A stretch of 64,000 nt of DNA. Origin: Aurantiochytrium sp. KH105. Its lineage: Eukaryota > Sar > Bigyra > Thraustochytrida > Thraustochytriidae. Below the pieces are notes generated by a model. That model saw only the letters and a program-made list of their open reading frames with translations. It was not told where the DNA came from and did no database searches. The DNA lies in the NCBI GenBank assembly GCA_003116975.1, contig BGKB01000043.1, positions 186,001-250,000 of the forward strand. The letters are read 5' to 3'. The position numbers and the translations under genes are program-made. Of this stretch, positions 29,690-39,686 are shown in pieces. Each line of letters begins with the position of its first letter. Positions within the stretch are counted from its first letter, which is position 1.

Positions 29690-32089
29690 CTAGGGGGAGA
29701 AACCGGCATCTGTGAGAGAAATGTACGCCTCAGCAGCCTTAACGCACTCCATCGTGGCCTGCTGCTGGTACAGCGTGGCCGTCTTCGTGGACTCGTTGGC
29801 GTTGTTGGCCGTAACGTAGAGGTTGTCCTCCTCAAAAGGGTCGTTGGTGATGTCGAAGAGCTCCATCTCCTCCGACTCATAGTCATAAATGAGTTTCCAG
29901 TTGCGAATCAGCAAAGACCAAGAGCAGTATGAGTCCGCGTCAGACTTGATGGACTTCCAGTTGTCTGACTGCTGGTCGCAGTACTCAAAGTAAAGGTATC
30001 TGTGCAAAACCTGATCGTCGTCGTTGCCAGAAAGCGACGACACTAGACTGATCGAGTCCAAAGGCCGTGTGATTCCAGCCGATCCATCGACCTCCAGGTC
30101 GCTCGAAGTCAAACCGGCGACGTCGGCAAAGGTGCTGAAAATATCCGCCGTCGTCGTCGGCGTCTGCGAAACATGGCCAGAGGTCACCCCCTTCCAGTAC
30201 CAGATCATTGGAGTCAGCAGCGAGCCCTCGTACAGTTGGCGCTTGATTCCACGGTGCCCGTTCGTTGACCCAAAGGTAAAGATGCTGTGAAGCACCTTGA
30301 AATTATTCTGGCGATTGTATACGGAGTTCTCGTTTACGTAGTTCGCATTCCGTTCCGGACCGTTGTCACCGACAAAGACGACCAGCGTGTTCTTGAGCTC
30401 GTCGTAACTGTCAATCAAGTCCATGATACGTCCGATGTCGCGATCAATGTAGTTCTCCATGAGACTCTTGTGTCGGCACTCTTCCGTATCAATGCCGCGT
30501 TCCGAATCTCCCTCATTGGAAGCCCACACAAGGTTCTCAAGGCAGTCAGGGTCCATGTACGGTGCGACCTTGCGCTGTTCGTCGTTGGGGTTGTGGCTCC
30601 ACGAGCAAATATGCGGGACGGTGAGCGACAGGTACACGAAAAATGGCGTCGTCAATCCGCCACTTCCATCCGAGTACTGTGACACGTGGTTCTCCATGTA
30701 CTCGAGCGCCTTGTTGGCAAAGACGTCCTGCACAAAGCTGCAAGGGGTGTCTCCCGATGCATACAGGGGGCTTTCAAGACCCGAGCACGTGCTCTTGGAC
30801 GCATCTTTGTTCTCGGGAAAGAGCTCCGACTTGGCGTACTTGCCTGCGTTGTCTGACGCGTCGGCCGAGTTGTTGTGCATGTTCACAGGGAAACATGCAT
30901 GTGCATCCTTGTGCGTGAGCTGACCGTAAAAGTAGTCGAAGCCCTTTTGGATTGGGTGCGATTTCTCGCTCTTCTTGCCGAGGCCCCACTTGCCAATCAA
31001 GGCAGTCTTGTACCCTGTGCCCTGTAGGACTGATGCCAGCGTGACCTCATCGGTCGTAAACGGAATGTCACTGCTCGTACCCGAGTTTCCGCGCACTCGC
31101 GAATGTCCTGCGTGACGTCCGACCAGCATCGAGTACCGGCTCGGGAGACAGACGGCATTGACGGAGTACGCTTGCGTAAAGACCACACCTTTGTTGGCCA
31201 TCTTTTGAAGGTGTGGTGTCGAGATTGTGTTGAGCTTCTCATAGTTGCCATTGAATTGGTCCACGCCCGTATCACCAATTCCCAGATCGTCAGCAAGAAT
31301 GAGCAAAAGATTTGGTCGCCTGCCATGCAGACTATTTGACGTATCGATGCCGAGGTTGCTTGCGGGGGGCAGCTCCGTACCCTTGACCACGATTTTAGCC
31401 AGATTTACCGACGTTTTCCAGGCGACAGCCGAAACCGGCGATGTGACTGCATTCTTGGACGCTGTGGACCCCCACACGCTGGAGGTGTCTTCGTCAGCCG
31501 CGTCGAGCCCACACGAGTCGACATTGGTCAAGTCATCCTCATCCTCATCCTCATCCTCGTCTTCGTCCTCATCTGCGTCTGTGTCCTCGTCTGTGCCTTC
31601 ACCGGTATAATCGTCTTCGTCTTCATCGCCACTGTCTTGCCCATCGACGGTGCCGTCTTCCCGGCCAGGACAATCAATAGAGTATGAAAAGAACTTGCGC
31701 AGCTTATTAATGGAGCGCCACAAGTCACCGCTTAGCGTTGAGCACGAGTACAACTGACAGTGCAATTTACCATTGCCACGCACAGTCCACGTTTCTACAT
31801 ACGTGCATGTGTCATCATCTTCGCAGGACTGCAGACAGTCGCTGGTCTTTTTCCTGTGCACCTCGTAGGCGTCACCAATCGCGCATGACGCGTCCACGCG
31901 TCTCTCGTCATTTCGTTTCCAGCCACATTTTCTCTTGCACTGCGACACCTTGGAGCTGCTGCAATCATTGCTTAAAGACCTTGGCAAAAGAGCTTGCTGG
32001 ACGTCTGCATTAAGGAGTCCTGTTGACACGGCGCCTCCGTTGGTGGTGACCATGAAGAAGACCACCAACAAGATCGCCACGTTCTGCAT
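29690..32089 (-). CDS. Secreted arylsulfatase-type sulfatase
   Basis: 799 residues from the ATG at 32089, chosen because it opens directly with a signal peptide (MQNVAILLVVFFMVTTNGGA). An upstream in-frame ATG at 32188 would bury that signal. Residues 43-140 are Cys-rich and resemble a PAN/apple module (CKRKC, DCLQSC, CTYVETW). An Asp/Glu repeat linker follows (154-187). The sulfatase domain begins at about 258: LLLILADDLG (metal Asp267/268), then CLPSR with Cys314, the residue converted to formylglycine, GRHAGH, GKWGLG, and VFVGDNGPE. Known: such enzymes hydrolyse sulfate esters. The substrate cannot be told from sequence; sulfated polysaccharides are a guess. No C-terminal retention or GPI signal is obvious. 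Confidence 0.9.
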   Translation of the reverse strand: MQNVAILLVVFFMVTTNGGAVSTGLLNADVQQALLPRSLSNDCSSSKVSQCKRKCGWKRNDERRVDASCAIGDAYEVHRKKTSDCLQSCEDDDTCTYVETWTVRGNGKLHCQLYSCSTLSGDLWRSINKLRKFFSYSIDCPGREDGTVDGQDSGDEDEDDYTGEGTDEDTDADEDEDEDEDEDEDDLTNVDSCGLDAADEDTSSVWGSTASKNAVTSPVSAVAWKTSVNLAKIVVKGTELPPASNLGIDTSNSLHGRRPNLLLILADDLGIGDTGVDQFNGNYEKLNTISTPHLQKMANKGVVFTQAYSVNAVCLPSRYSMLVGRHAGHSRVRGNSGTSSDIPFTTDEVTLASVLQGTGYKTALIGKWGLGKKSEKSHPIQKGFDYFYGQLTHKDAHACFPVNMHNNSADASDNAGKYAKSELFPENKDASKSTCSGLESPLYASGDTPCSFVQDVFANKALEYMENHVSQYSDGSGGLTTPFFVYLSLTVPHICSWSHNPNDEQRKVAPYMDPDCLENLVWASNEGDSERGIDTEECRHKSLMENYIDRDIGRIMDLIDSYDELKNTLVVFVGDNGPERNANYVNENSVYNRQNNFKVLHSIFTFGSTNGHRGIKRQLYEGSLLTPMIWYWKGVTSGHVSQTPTTTADIFSTFADVAGLTSSDLEVDGSAGITRPLDSISLVSSLSGNDDDQVLHRYLYFEYCDQQSDNWKSIKSDADSYCSWSLLIRNWKLIYDYESEEMELFDITNDPFEEDNLYVTANNANESTKTATLYQQQATMECVKAAEAYISLTDAGFSP

Positions 32090-33894
32090 CACGGAGCGCC
32101 AGGTTTGTAGAGATTGTTCGCTACGGTAACTATAGCGTTTGCAGACGCCAGCGGCGCATGCTGCTCTTGGTGATGCTGCTGCTGGCATTCTCGCGTTTGC
32201 AATGAGCAGCTGAAGACAATGTGTTTGCTCGCCCGCGCCCTCGCGGATAGAAGGACAGCAGACGAGCTCGCCACGACCTTACTGACCTGAGGCTTTGCTC
32301 GTCGTGGCCTAACTGCGCTCTGCGCGTTCGCCGGGGCCGCGGGTTCACGCCGCAGCTGGCACCCGGCTCTTGCGCGTAGCGGCCAGAGCTGCGCGACTCC
32401 GCGCGCCCACCTCGCGGCCGGCACGCCTTGATCAGCGAGAGGCCAACAAAGGTCTGCGCGTAGAAGCCGGCGTCCTTGCTTGGACTCTCACTCGCGAGCG
32501 TCAATGGCGTCGCCGTCCAGCGAGTCAGCCTGCCTTCCCACTATCTGGCGAGTCGGTCTGCTCGCCACTTCGCACGCGCTGGCTGGGGAAAGCCACGCGG
32601 GCCAGAGCTCGCTCGCTCGCCCGCTCGCTCGTCGCGCAACTCGCGCGACAGGCGGAGACGCGCCGCGACCGTCTCGCTCGCGCGAAGGCGGAGGCCGTCT
32701 CCCCTCGCTCGGCTGTTTGTCTGCGCTTCTCTGCGCTGTGCGCGTGCCGATGTCGCTTCTATCCAGACCGATGGTGAGCAAGGTGAGCCAGCCCTTTTCT
32801 CCTTGCCGGGGGCAACGTGATGCGGGCCCCGAGGATCCGCAGGACGTCCTAGCGCCCTTCTAGCGCTTTGTCCGTCGCCTACAGGCCGCTCGATGCGGCC
32901 CCCACCAATCACGGAGCGCCACTCACAATCAAAGAAACAACATGGCGGCCCTCTCGCTGCTTCTTTCTAAGCGCAATTGGCAGTTGTAGACGAGCTTGTG
33001 CTGTGCTTACTTGCTGGTGAATGTTTGACTGTGAGTGCTTGCTCGCCTGCCGCCTGCCTACCTGTCTTGCGAGCGCTGCAACGCCGCGGCAAAAAGGCCG
33101 AATCATTGCACGCGTCAGCGTCCAAGAGGCGACCTACGTCCTTAGCATGATGAGCAACCTTTCCCTTCCCTCCCCTCGCTCTGCTACTGCAGCTGCGCAT
33201 GCTGCACGGACAGCTCCGACCTCTGAATTGGCGCCGCTGTGCGTCGCCCACCGCGCTTTCTCACGCCGCGCGGAGCCGTCTCCTCCCTCTTTCTTCCCTC
33301 CCTCTCCTCTCGGCCCTCCTCGACGAACGCGCGAGGCTGCAGCATGCAGCGATCGCCGTCCTCTTCTTCTTGTGTGCTCCGATTGACTGTGAAGCGACGG
33401 TCGCGTGCTGTGGCCCGCCTTGCAAGTGTCTCTAGGGAAGGCGTGCCAGTGGGACCTGAGTATGACCCCGGGACAGCCGCAGGTCATACGTGTTGGTGCT
33501 CTGGCCATGGCTGGCTGCTGCTGCTGCTGCTGCGTTGCGAGTCTCGGCGCTGCCGGGAGTATGGCGGTAGCAGCAGCGGCGCGGTGGCGGTGTCAATCAA
33601 GAGGTGCGGGTTTTGCTTGCCGCCGCGATGGATAAAGGAGGCGAGCGAATGGAAATGACAATGTGCAGCTCATGAGCAAAACGGCATGGGTGGTGGTTGG
33701 TCCAGGCCTTCTTCTGCACTGTTATTATTTTTCTGGACACTCTTGAGCGTCACAGCTGGCTGCACAACAATACAGAGGGGGGAGTCTTTTGTTCCTACAA
33801 GAAGAAAGAAAAAAAAAAAGAGCGGTGAAGGGAGAAAAAGACACAGTGTGTTCTCGTATAGGTTCTCTACAAATGTGCAGACTGGCTGGTGCGC
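32090..33894. other. Intergenic
   Basis: 1.8 kb between the sulfatase start and the stop of the IQ/WW gene, both minus. It is GC-rich, with a (CTG)n run at 33512-33533. Overlapping Arg/Ala/Ser-rich frames on both strands are not supported by any domain. An A-rich block lies at about 33800-33840. Confidence 0.45.
33512..33533. repeat. (CTG)n trinucleotide repeat
   Basis: Seven tandem CTG units in the gap between the sulfatase and IQ/WW genes. Confidence 0.85.
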
Positions 33895-36660
33895 TCAAAA
33901 GAATACATCGTAACGGGCGTTGGAATCAAACGAAGGAGAGACCACGGCTGGAGACGTCACTTCGCTGAGCTCATCCATGTCAAAGGAGCTGCGGCTCTTT
34001 TTGGCCTTTTTCTTGCCACGTTTTTGTCTTCGGCTCGACGCCTTGGACATTCGAGAGGGCGAACCGACCGCTTCGCGATTTCTATTACCATTCTGCAAAA
34101 GGTCATCCAAGGTACCATCGACCTCGGCAGCTAAGACCTCTTGCGGCTTTTCCCAAACACTTTGGCCCGTGACACGGTTGTAGTAGAATTCATTGCCCTC
34201 CTCGTCGCCGCAAATTTCCCAGTCTCCCACCAAGGCCTTGACGTTCTCGACAGTCTCATGCGAGGCGCTTTCCTCAACGTTTGCCAAAGCAAGGAGCTCC
34301 GTTGGCACTGTAAAGAAATACTTGAGCTTTTTGGCAACGACCCTGCCATCTCCGCACTTGCAACGAACGCGGTTTCCGTCCAACATTACCTCGAGAAGCT
34401 CCACGTCGGTAGAAGAACCATCACTTCGCACCATCTTGAGTTGCATCCCTGCTGCCAGAACCGAAAGGTCGTCGAGGTCAGTAAGACAGACAAAGCCGCT
34501 GTCTTGTAGCGCACCTGCGGCACTGCTCACAACCTCTGTCGGTGATAAGGGCGACATTGGGCCGGAGAAAGATTGACGAGCTTGCGATGCTGAGAAGCTG
34601 TTGCCCGCAAAGTCTTGGTTGTCCTGTTGAATTGGCATGGATTCATCTTGTGCAACGGCGTCATATGACCATTCTGGGATGAACTCGTCGCCCATTTGCG
34701 TTGCGGAAGCAAACTGCTCCGGCGTGGCCCCCGTAGTCTGGACGGGGTCATATCCTTCCACTTCCTGCTCGTACTGATCTTGCTGTTGCTGCTGCTGTTG
34801 CTGTTGCTGTTGATGCTGAATATCATGATAGTGCGAGCTAGCAGAAGCCGCGTGGGAGCCAGATACGGAGGTGTTTTCGTAATTTGCGCTGGCGCCATAG
34901 TTCGCTTCGTTGTACGACTCGAAAGACAGCGAAGTGCGCGCTCGAGATGGGGCACTCGCAGCCATGGAATCTGCTCTTTCCGTTGGATACTGACCCATTC
35001 TATGCGTAGCTGAGCCTGCACGAGAGCGACTCTCTGAGCCTTCATCCTTGCCTTCATCACTCCAAAAGTCCTGCCACTCTTCACGGTAATTCTTTGCGCG
35101 TGGCACGGTCACATGTCGCGTGCGATGACCACGGAACGCCTTTTGCAGCGAGACTGCAGCCTTGTCAGAAAGGTGCTTCTCCAGCGCAATTTTGAGTTCC
35201 TGGCGAACGGCGGTAGGAATTCCGTCCATTTGCGCTCCAGAAAGTGCTTCGAGCATTTCTTGTAGATCTTGTAGCGAAGCTTTGCCAGGGTTTTGAAATT
35301 GTGGAAAGCGGTGCCGACTCTGAAGGCCCTTGGCGCGGCGAAGGACATTAACGTACTCGCTCGCGAGACTTGCGCGCCATGCCGTCTGGATTGTAATTGC
35401 AGCTGCCTCGCGATAAGCAACCCTCGAATATTGTATCTCATTGGTGCGGACCAGGCGGTAGAATTCACGCAGACGCATTTTGAAAAGGCGACCAATGGAC
35501 ACGTTTTGGCGCGCCGCTTCCTTTAGTATGATCTTGCGTGCATTCTTGATCTTTTCGAGCTCCGCCTCGAGTTCACGTTTTCGTCTCTCGAGCAAAGCGG
35601 CTTTGTCCGCAAGATCCTGCTCAATGTGGTCGAGCTCTTTTCTTTTAGCAAGCTCCACGCTAAGTGAGCTTGTTGGCGTTTGCAGCATTTTCTGTAGTGA
35701 GCTTCTCGTATCACGATTGGAAAGAATTGTCTGGATTTCTTCGACCTGTGAGGTGAAGCGATCCTGGGGTGCAGCCATGCCGGTTCCACGACCATGCATA
35801 CGCGAGGCGGCGCTCGCAGGTCGCATTCGTCCCGAGTTTTCTTCGGGCGATCTCTCATAAGAGTTTCTTCGCGTGTGCTGCTGCGAGTGCTCTCGGGCGC
35901 TACGAGCATGGTTCAATTCTGATGCAGAATCAGTGCGTCGAGGATCATCACGGAAGAGTGCAAGCGGCAGATCTCGGACCATTTCGGATGTGGAGTCCTC
36001 GGCTTCACTAAAGAGGCTTTCGCACTCTTCGATCTGAGTAGTAGGGGAGAGCATGGACATGGTGTTGCGCCCACGCGCATTATACTTGTTGTTGTTGTTG
36101 ATTGCACCATTACTGTAAAAGTTTGGATTCTCAGGAGTTGATGACGATGACCTTGCCCAGAGAGCTTCGACGAACTCGCGCTTGCGGCGTTCGCCTTCTC
36201 CCACGTTAAGGCCAGCAGATCGCGCAGAGCCAGTGGATTGTCGAGGTGTCGGCATTTGGGCGTCGACCGAGGGCAGTCTACCTGCAGAAGACGTTCTCCC
36301 TCTGCGACCGCGTTTGCCAGGACCTGGAGGCACGCGCGAGGGCGTCGATCGTCTTTTATCCCTTGTTGAATAGACCATGTCGGATGTTGCGGCGGCTGGA
36401 GCTGCTCTCGCTTTGGCACCTTGGGCGACTTGGCGAGAAGGGCGAGCTGATTTAGGGCGTGCCGAGCCAGTGGGGTTGCCCTCATTCAATATTGGCGTCG
36501 CGCGCTCTTTTCGGCGTGTCGTTGAACTCACCGACTCGTGCCTCTCGTAATCATCAGCACGACGATGGTTTGACTGTGCGAGGAGCATTTGCTCTTGGCC
36601 TTGACGCATGCGCTGCATCTGCGTTGAGAGTGGTACATCCTCGGCATAGATGCGTGGCAT
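33895..36660 (-). CDS. IQ-motif, coiled-coil and WW-domain protein
   Basis: 921 residues from the ATG at 36660 (MPRIYAEDVP). The frame upstream opens only at TTG and runs through a CCGT/CCCG array, so it is not used. Seen: a disordered basic N-terminal third; a coiled coil at about 325-400 rich in ELEAELEKIKN-like heptads; IQ motifs at about 418-440 (AAAITIQTAWRA) and 505-525 (AAVSLQKAFRGHR); a poly-Gln run encoded at 34776-34812; and one WW domain near 812-845 (GDWEI... YYNRVTGQSVWEKP). Known: IQ motifs bind calmodulin or centrin-like proteins and WW domains bind Pro-rich ligands. A centrosomal or flagellar scaffold role is inferred from this mix only. Confidence 0.75.
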   Translation of the reverse strand: MPRIYAEDVPLSTQMQRMRQGQEQMLLAQSNHRRADDYERHESVSSTTRRKERATPILNEGNPTGSARPKSARPSRQVAQGAKARAAPAAATSDMVYSTRDKRRSTPSRVPPGPGKRGRRGRTSSAGRLPSVDAQMPTPRQSTGSARSAGLNVGEGERRKREFVEALWARSSSSTPENPNFYSNGAINNNNKYNARGRNTMSMLSPTTQIEECESLFSEAEDSTSEMVRDLPLALFRDDPRRTDSASELNHARSAREHSQQHTRRNSYERSPEENSGRMRPASAASRMHGRGTGMAAPQDRFTSQVEEIQTILSNRDTRSSLQKMLQTPTSSLSVELAKRKELDHIEQDLADKAALLERRKRELEAELEKIKNARKIILKEAARQNVSIGRLFKMRLREFYRLVRTNEIQYSRVAYREAAAITIQTAWRASLASEYVNVLRRAKGLQSRHRFPQFQNPGKASLQDLQEMLEALSGAQMDGIPTAVRQELKIALEKHLSDKAAVSLQKAFRGHRTRHVTVPRAKNYREEWQDFWSDEGKDEGSESRSRAGSATHRMGQYPTERADSMAASAPSRARTSLSFESYNEANYGASANYENTSVSGSHAASASSHYHDIQHQQQQQQQQQQQDQYEQEVEGYDPVQTTGATPEQFASATQMGDEFIPEWSYDAVAQDESMPIQQDNQDFAGNSFSASQARQSFSGPMSPLSPTEVVSSAAGALQDSGFVCLTDLDDLSVLAAGMQLKMVRSDGSSTDVELLEVMLDGNRVRCKCGDGRVVAKKLKYFFTVPTELLALANVEESASHETVENVKALVGDWEICGDEEGNEFYYNRVTGQSVWEKPQEVLAAEVDGTLDDLLQNGNRNREAVGSPSRMSKASSRRQKRGKKKAKKSRSSFDMDELSEVTSPAVVSPSFDSNARYDVFF

Positions 36661-37610
36661 TGGTGCGTTTGCCGCGCCCGTCCGTCCGTCCGTCCGCCCG
36701 CCCGCCCGCCCGCCTGTCCGCAATCTGTTCCTTTCCCAGCAAGGAAAGGTTTCCCCCAATAGCGTTTGCGCGTCTCGCCACCTCAAGGGGCGTTCGGCGC
36801 GACGAAAGTGTTTTTCCTGTCGTCGCGCGTGGCGCGCGCCACGACGTCACTGGCGAGGAAAATCACAAGCTTGCGTGCGATTCTGGCGGTTCCCAATCCC
36901 TCGCAAGCTACGACATATCAAGTACGCGCACACGCTATGGACGAGGCCAGCAAAAGAAAACTTTCAATCGATCGTACGAAGGCACAAAGGAAGAAACAGC
37001 CTCTTCCTTTGTTTTCTCCACCTCGTCCTCTGTCCTCAAGCGTTTGCGCGTGTCCGCCGTATGACTTATATCGACGGCACGTGCGCCTGCGAGTCGTTAT
37101 TGCACTTTATCCTAAGCCTTCTGCGTCGAGAACGACAAGTGCTTTATTTTTATTTTCTCCTGACGTTGAGGCGAGCACGCAACAACGAATTGAATCGAAG
37201 TGGATTGAACTGGTTGGTCAGTCTATTGAAATGCTCGGTCTGCGCGCGGCGCGGGGCGCGCTCACAAGCGAAAGGGGTGGAGTGGCCGGCCGGCCCGAGG
37301 CAGCGGGCCCTCGCAGCCAAAGCGACTGAGGGACAGCGCTCGCTCGACACGTTCGACGTGCACCTAGCCAGCTAGCTCGCTCCAGGGCGCCGGCCTCGGC
37401 GCTCCTGCGCGCAAGAGGTCTATTACCGGATCTCTCGCGCGATAGGCCACTTGGGCCTCGCGTCCACCGAAAGCGTCGAGCACGAGGAGCACGAGCAGGA
37501 CGCGGCCGCAGACCCCGACCGAGCCCGACCGCGCGAGCCCCTGCGAGGCGAGCGGCGTGCACGCGGCGGAGACGTGCCCGGGGCGGCGGAGCGGCGGCGC
37601 ACTTCGATCC
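36661..37610. other. Divergent intergenic region
   Basis: 950 bases between the starts of the IQ/WW gene (-) and tRNA dimethylallyltransferase (+). It should hold both promoters. A (CCGT)n/(CCCG)n array at 36678-36720 sits just upstream of the minus-strand ATG. An AT-rich patch (TTTATTTTTATTTTCTC) lies near 37142-37158. No gene is seen. Confidence 0.45.
36678..36720. repeat. (CCGT)n / (CCCG)n repeat
   Basis: Two adjoining tetramer arrays beginning 18 bases upstream of the IQ/WW ATG. Confidence 0.85.
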
Positions 37611-39254
37611 ATGCGACGCGCGCGCGTGCTGGCGACCGCTTCGCTGGCGGCGGCAGCGGCGGGACCGAGCCGCGGGCTTCTTCATCGCCGCCTCGGGTGG
37701 CGGGCGTTCACCATGGCCAGCACCGGGCTGCCGGACTCGCCCGGCACCGGCGCGACGGCGACGGCGACGGCGACGACCAACGCGTCCGCGGGCCCGAGCT
37801 TGGCGCCGGGCGTGGCCTCGAGCTCGGCGGCGACGGGCACACGAGGTCTCTCCACTGGTGGAGAGGGCTTGCGCACGGAACCGGAACCAGATGTACCTGA
37901 ATCCGACAAGCCTGTCCTTGTGGTTGTGGGCGCCACCGGCGTTGGCAAGTCAAAGCTTAGCGTGGACCTCGCTCTCCGCTTGAACGGAGAGGTGGTGAAC
38001 GCTGACGCAGTTCAGATGTACCGCGGTCTTGACATTGCCGCAGCAAAAGTGTCGCAAGAGGAAATGCAAGGGGTTCCTCACCACTTGATGAGTTTTCTGG
38101 ACCACACCGATAGCTATACTGTCAAGCGCTTCCGGGACAATGCGCTCACGGTGATCAATGACATTCATTCGCGAGGCAAGCTTCCCATCATTGTCGGCGG
38201 AACCCTGTATTACATTCAAAATGTGTTGTGGCCAACACTCATTGACGGAAGCGAAACAGATGCCGAACCCGACGAGCCAATCGATGACCGGGCTGGCGTA
38301 GAGATCCCCGAGGGCATGACGCCACACGAATACCTGAGCAAGATTGACCCCGTTCGCGCCGATACTCTCCACCCTCGAGACACGCGCAAGATCCAACGCA
38401 GCATTTACGTCACCAAGACCAGAGGACGCCCACACTCTGAGATCATCGCGGAACTCCAAGCTTCTGGTGTGCAGAAAAAACTGCGTTTTCGCACGGCAGT
38501 GTTGTGGCTTCGTTGTAACAAAAATGTGCACGAGGAGAGGCTCGACAAACGCGTCGAAGGCATGCTGGAAGCTGGTATCGTTGAGGAAGCCATGAGCTTT
38601 ATCAAAGAGCACGATTTGATCGATAAGCTGAAAGCCAACGACCCCTGTCTGCAGGACGGCCAGCTTCAAGCCATTGGCTTCAAAGAGTTCCTCCCTTTTC
38701 TACGTGCCTCTGAGGATCCGAATGTAGACGCACGTACGCGGGACGAGATCAAAAAGGAGTGTCTGAATACCTTGCTCACCCACCACAATCAGTATCGAAA
38801 GTACCAGACCAAGTGGATTCGCAAACGTCTGCTGACGCGCAACGCGCCAGTCTATGGCCTGGAAACCGATCGATGCGGCAAACATCCTTTTGCTTGGGAG
38901 AGGGATGTTGTCGAACCTTCTGTCAAAGTGTACAAGTGGCTCACGTCCACCATGGACCTGAGCAACACGGAGCCAAAGAATATGCGCCGTGAAAACGCTT
39001 CTTCGGAGGACCAAACCCTGTCAACATATCATTGTGCACTGTGCAACGTCACAAGCATTGGCAAAACGCAGCACATGAAGCACATTAAGGGCCAACGCCA
39101 CCGTCGTAGGGAGCAAGCATGCCAAGTTCCGCGTCAGAACAAGCGACCACGTGACGAACGTTTTGCAGAACTTCTCAAGGAGGAGCTCGAGCGCGAGGTT
39201 GCCAAGACGAAAAAGGACGACGGTGTCACAGGCCCCAAGGCGGATTCGTCATGA
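37611..39254 (+). CDS. TRIT1: tRNA dimethylallyltransferase
   Basis: 547 residues from the ATG at 37611. It transfers a dimethylallyl group to N6 of A37 in tRNAs that read U-starting codons. Seen: P-loop GATGVGKS (about 107-114), 'NADAVQMYRGLDI', 'GVPHHL', 'IIVGGTLYYIQ' and 'RDTRKIQRSI', all typical of MiaA/Mod5/TRIT1. A C-terminal C2H2 zinc finger (about 472-498, CALC...HMKHIKGQRH) marks the eukaryotic form. The first 33 residues (MRRARVLATASL... RRLGWRAF) resemble a mitochondrial presequence, and a second ATG opens MASTGLP right after them. Two starts giving mitochondrial and cytosolic/nuclear forms, as in yeast Mod5, is inferred. Single exon. Confidence 0.93.
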   Translation: MRRARVLATASLAAAAAGPSRGLLHRRLGWRAFTMASTGLPDSPGTGATATATATTNASAGPSLAPGVASSSAATGTRGLSTGGEGLRTEPEPDVPESDKPVLVVVGATGVGKSKLSVDLALRLNGEVVNADAVQMYRGLDIAAAKVSQEEMQGVPHHLMSFLDHTDSYTVKRFRDNALTVINDIHSRGKLPIIVGGTLYYIQNVLWPTLIDGSETDAEPDEPIDDRAGVEIPEGMTPHEYLSKIDPVRADTLHPRDTRKIQRSIYVTKTRGRPHSEIIAELQASGVQKKLRFRTAVLWLRCNKNVHEERLDKRVEGMLEAGIVEEAMSFIKEHDLIDKLKANDPCLQDGQLQAIGFKEFLPFLRASEDPNVDARTRDEIKKECLNTLLTHHNQYRKYQTKWIRKRLLTRNAPVYGLETDRCGKHPFAWERDVVEPSVKVYKWLTSTMDLSNTEPKNMRRENASSEDQTLSTYHCALCNVTSIGKTQHMKHIKGQRHRRREQACQVPRQNKRPRDERFAELLKEELEREVAKTKKDDGVTGPKADSS

Positions 39255-39507
39255 TTGGGGAATGCATATCATGATTGATCGTAAAGGTGGTTCAGAGACG
39301 CAGGAGAGGGACGAATGATGGGTTGCGATTGTGAGTGGAGGTGACGCGAGGTCGTTTCCGTCAAGTTCTTGCGTTTGTGGAAAGAGAAACGAACAAAACA
39401 TACATCAAATTGAAGGCAATTGTGCTGGGACGAGGCGGGCATCAGGATGTTTTCGCATGGCGCACCTTTGCTTTTGCTCATCCTTTGACGCTCGCATCAC
39501 GGGTGCT

Positions 39508-39541
<34 letters not shown>

Positions 39542-39686
39542 GTACGAGAAACACTGTAATTATTTTACCACGTTAGACTTTCTTCGTCCCATGTGTTCCT
39601 GCATGGAAGAGCCCAAAGGGCGGACTCGCACCGCTGGACACTGCACAGTTTTCGAAGCTTCGTTTGCCCGAGGCTAGACTCTGAAA
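39255..39686. other. Intergenic, convergent 3' ends
   Basis: 432 bases between the stops of TRIT1 (+) and the SPATA17-like gene (-). It holds a (GA)n run at 39508-39541. No ORF is supported. Confidence 0.45.
39508..39541. repeat. (GA)n dinucleotide repeat
   Basis: A GA run of about 34 bases with one GGG interruption. Confidence 0.9.
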
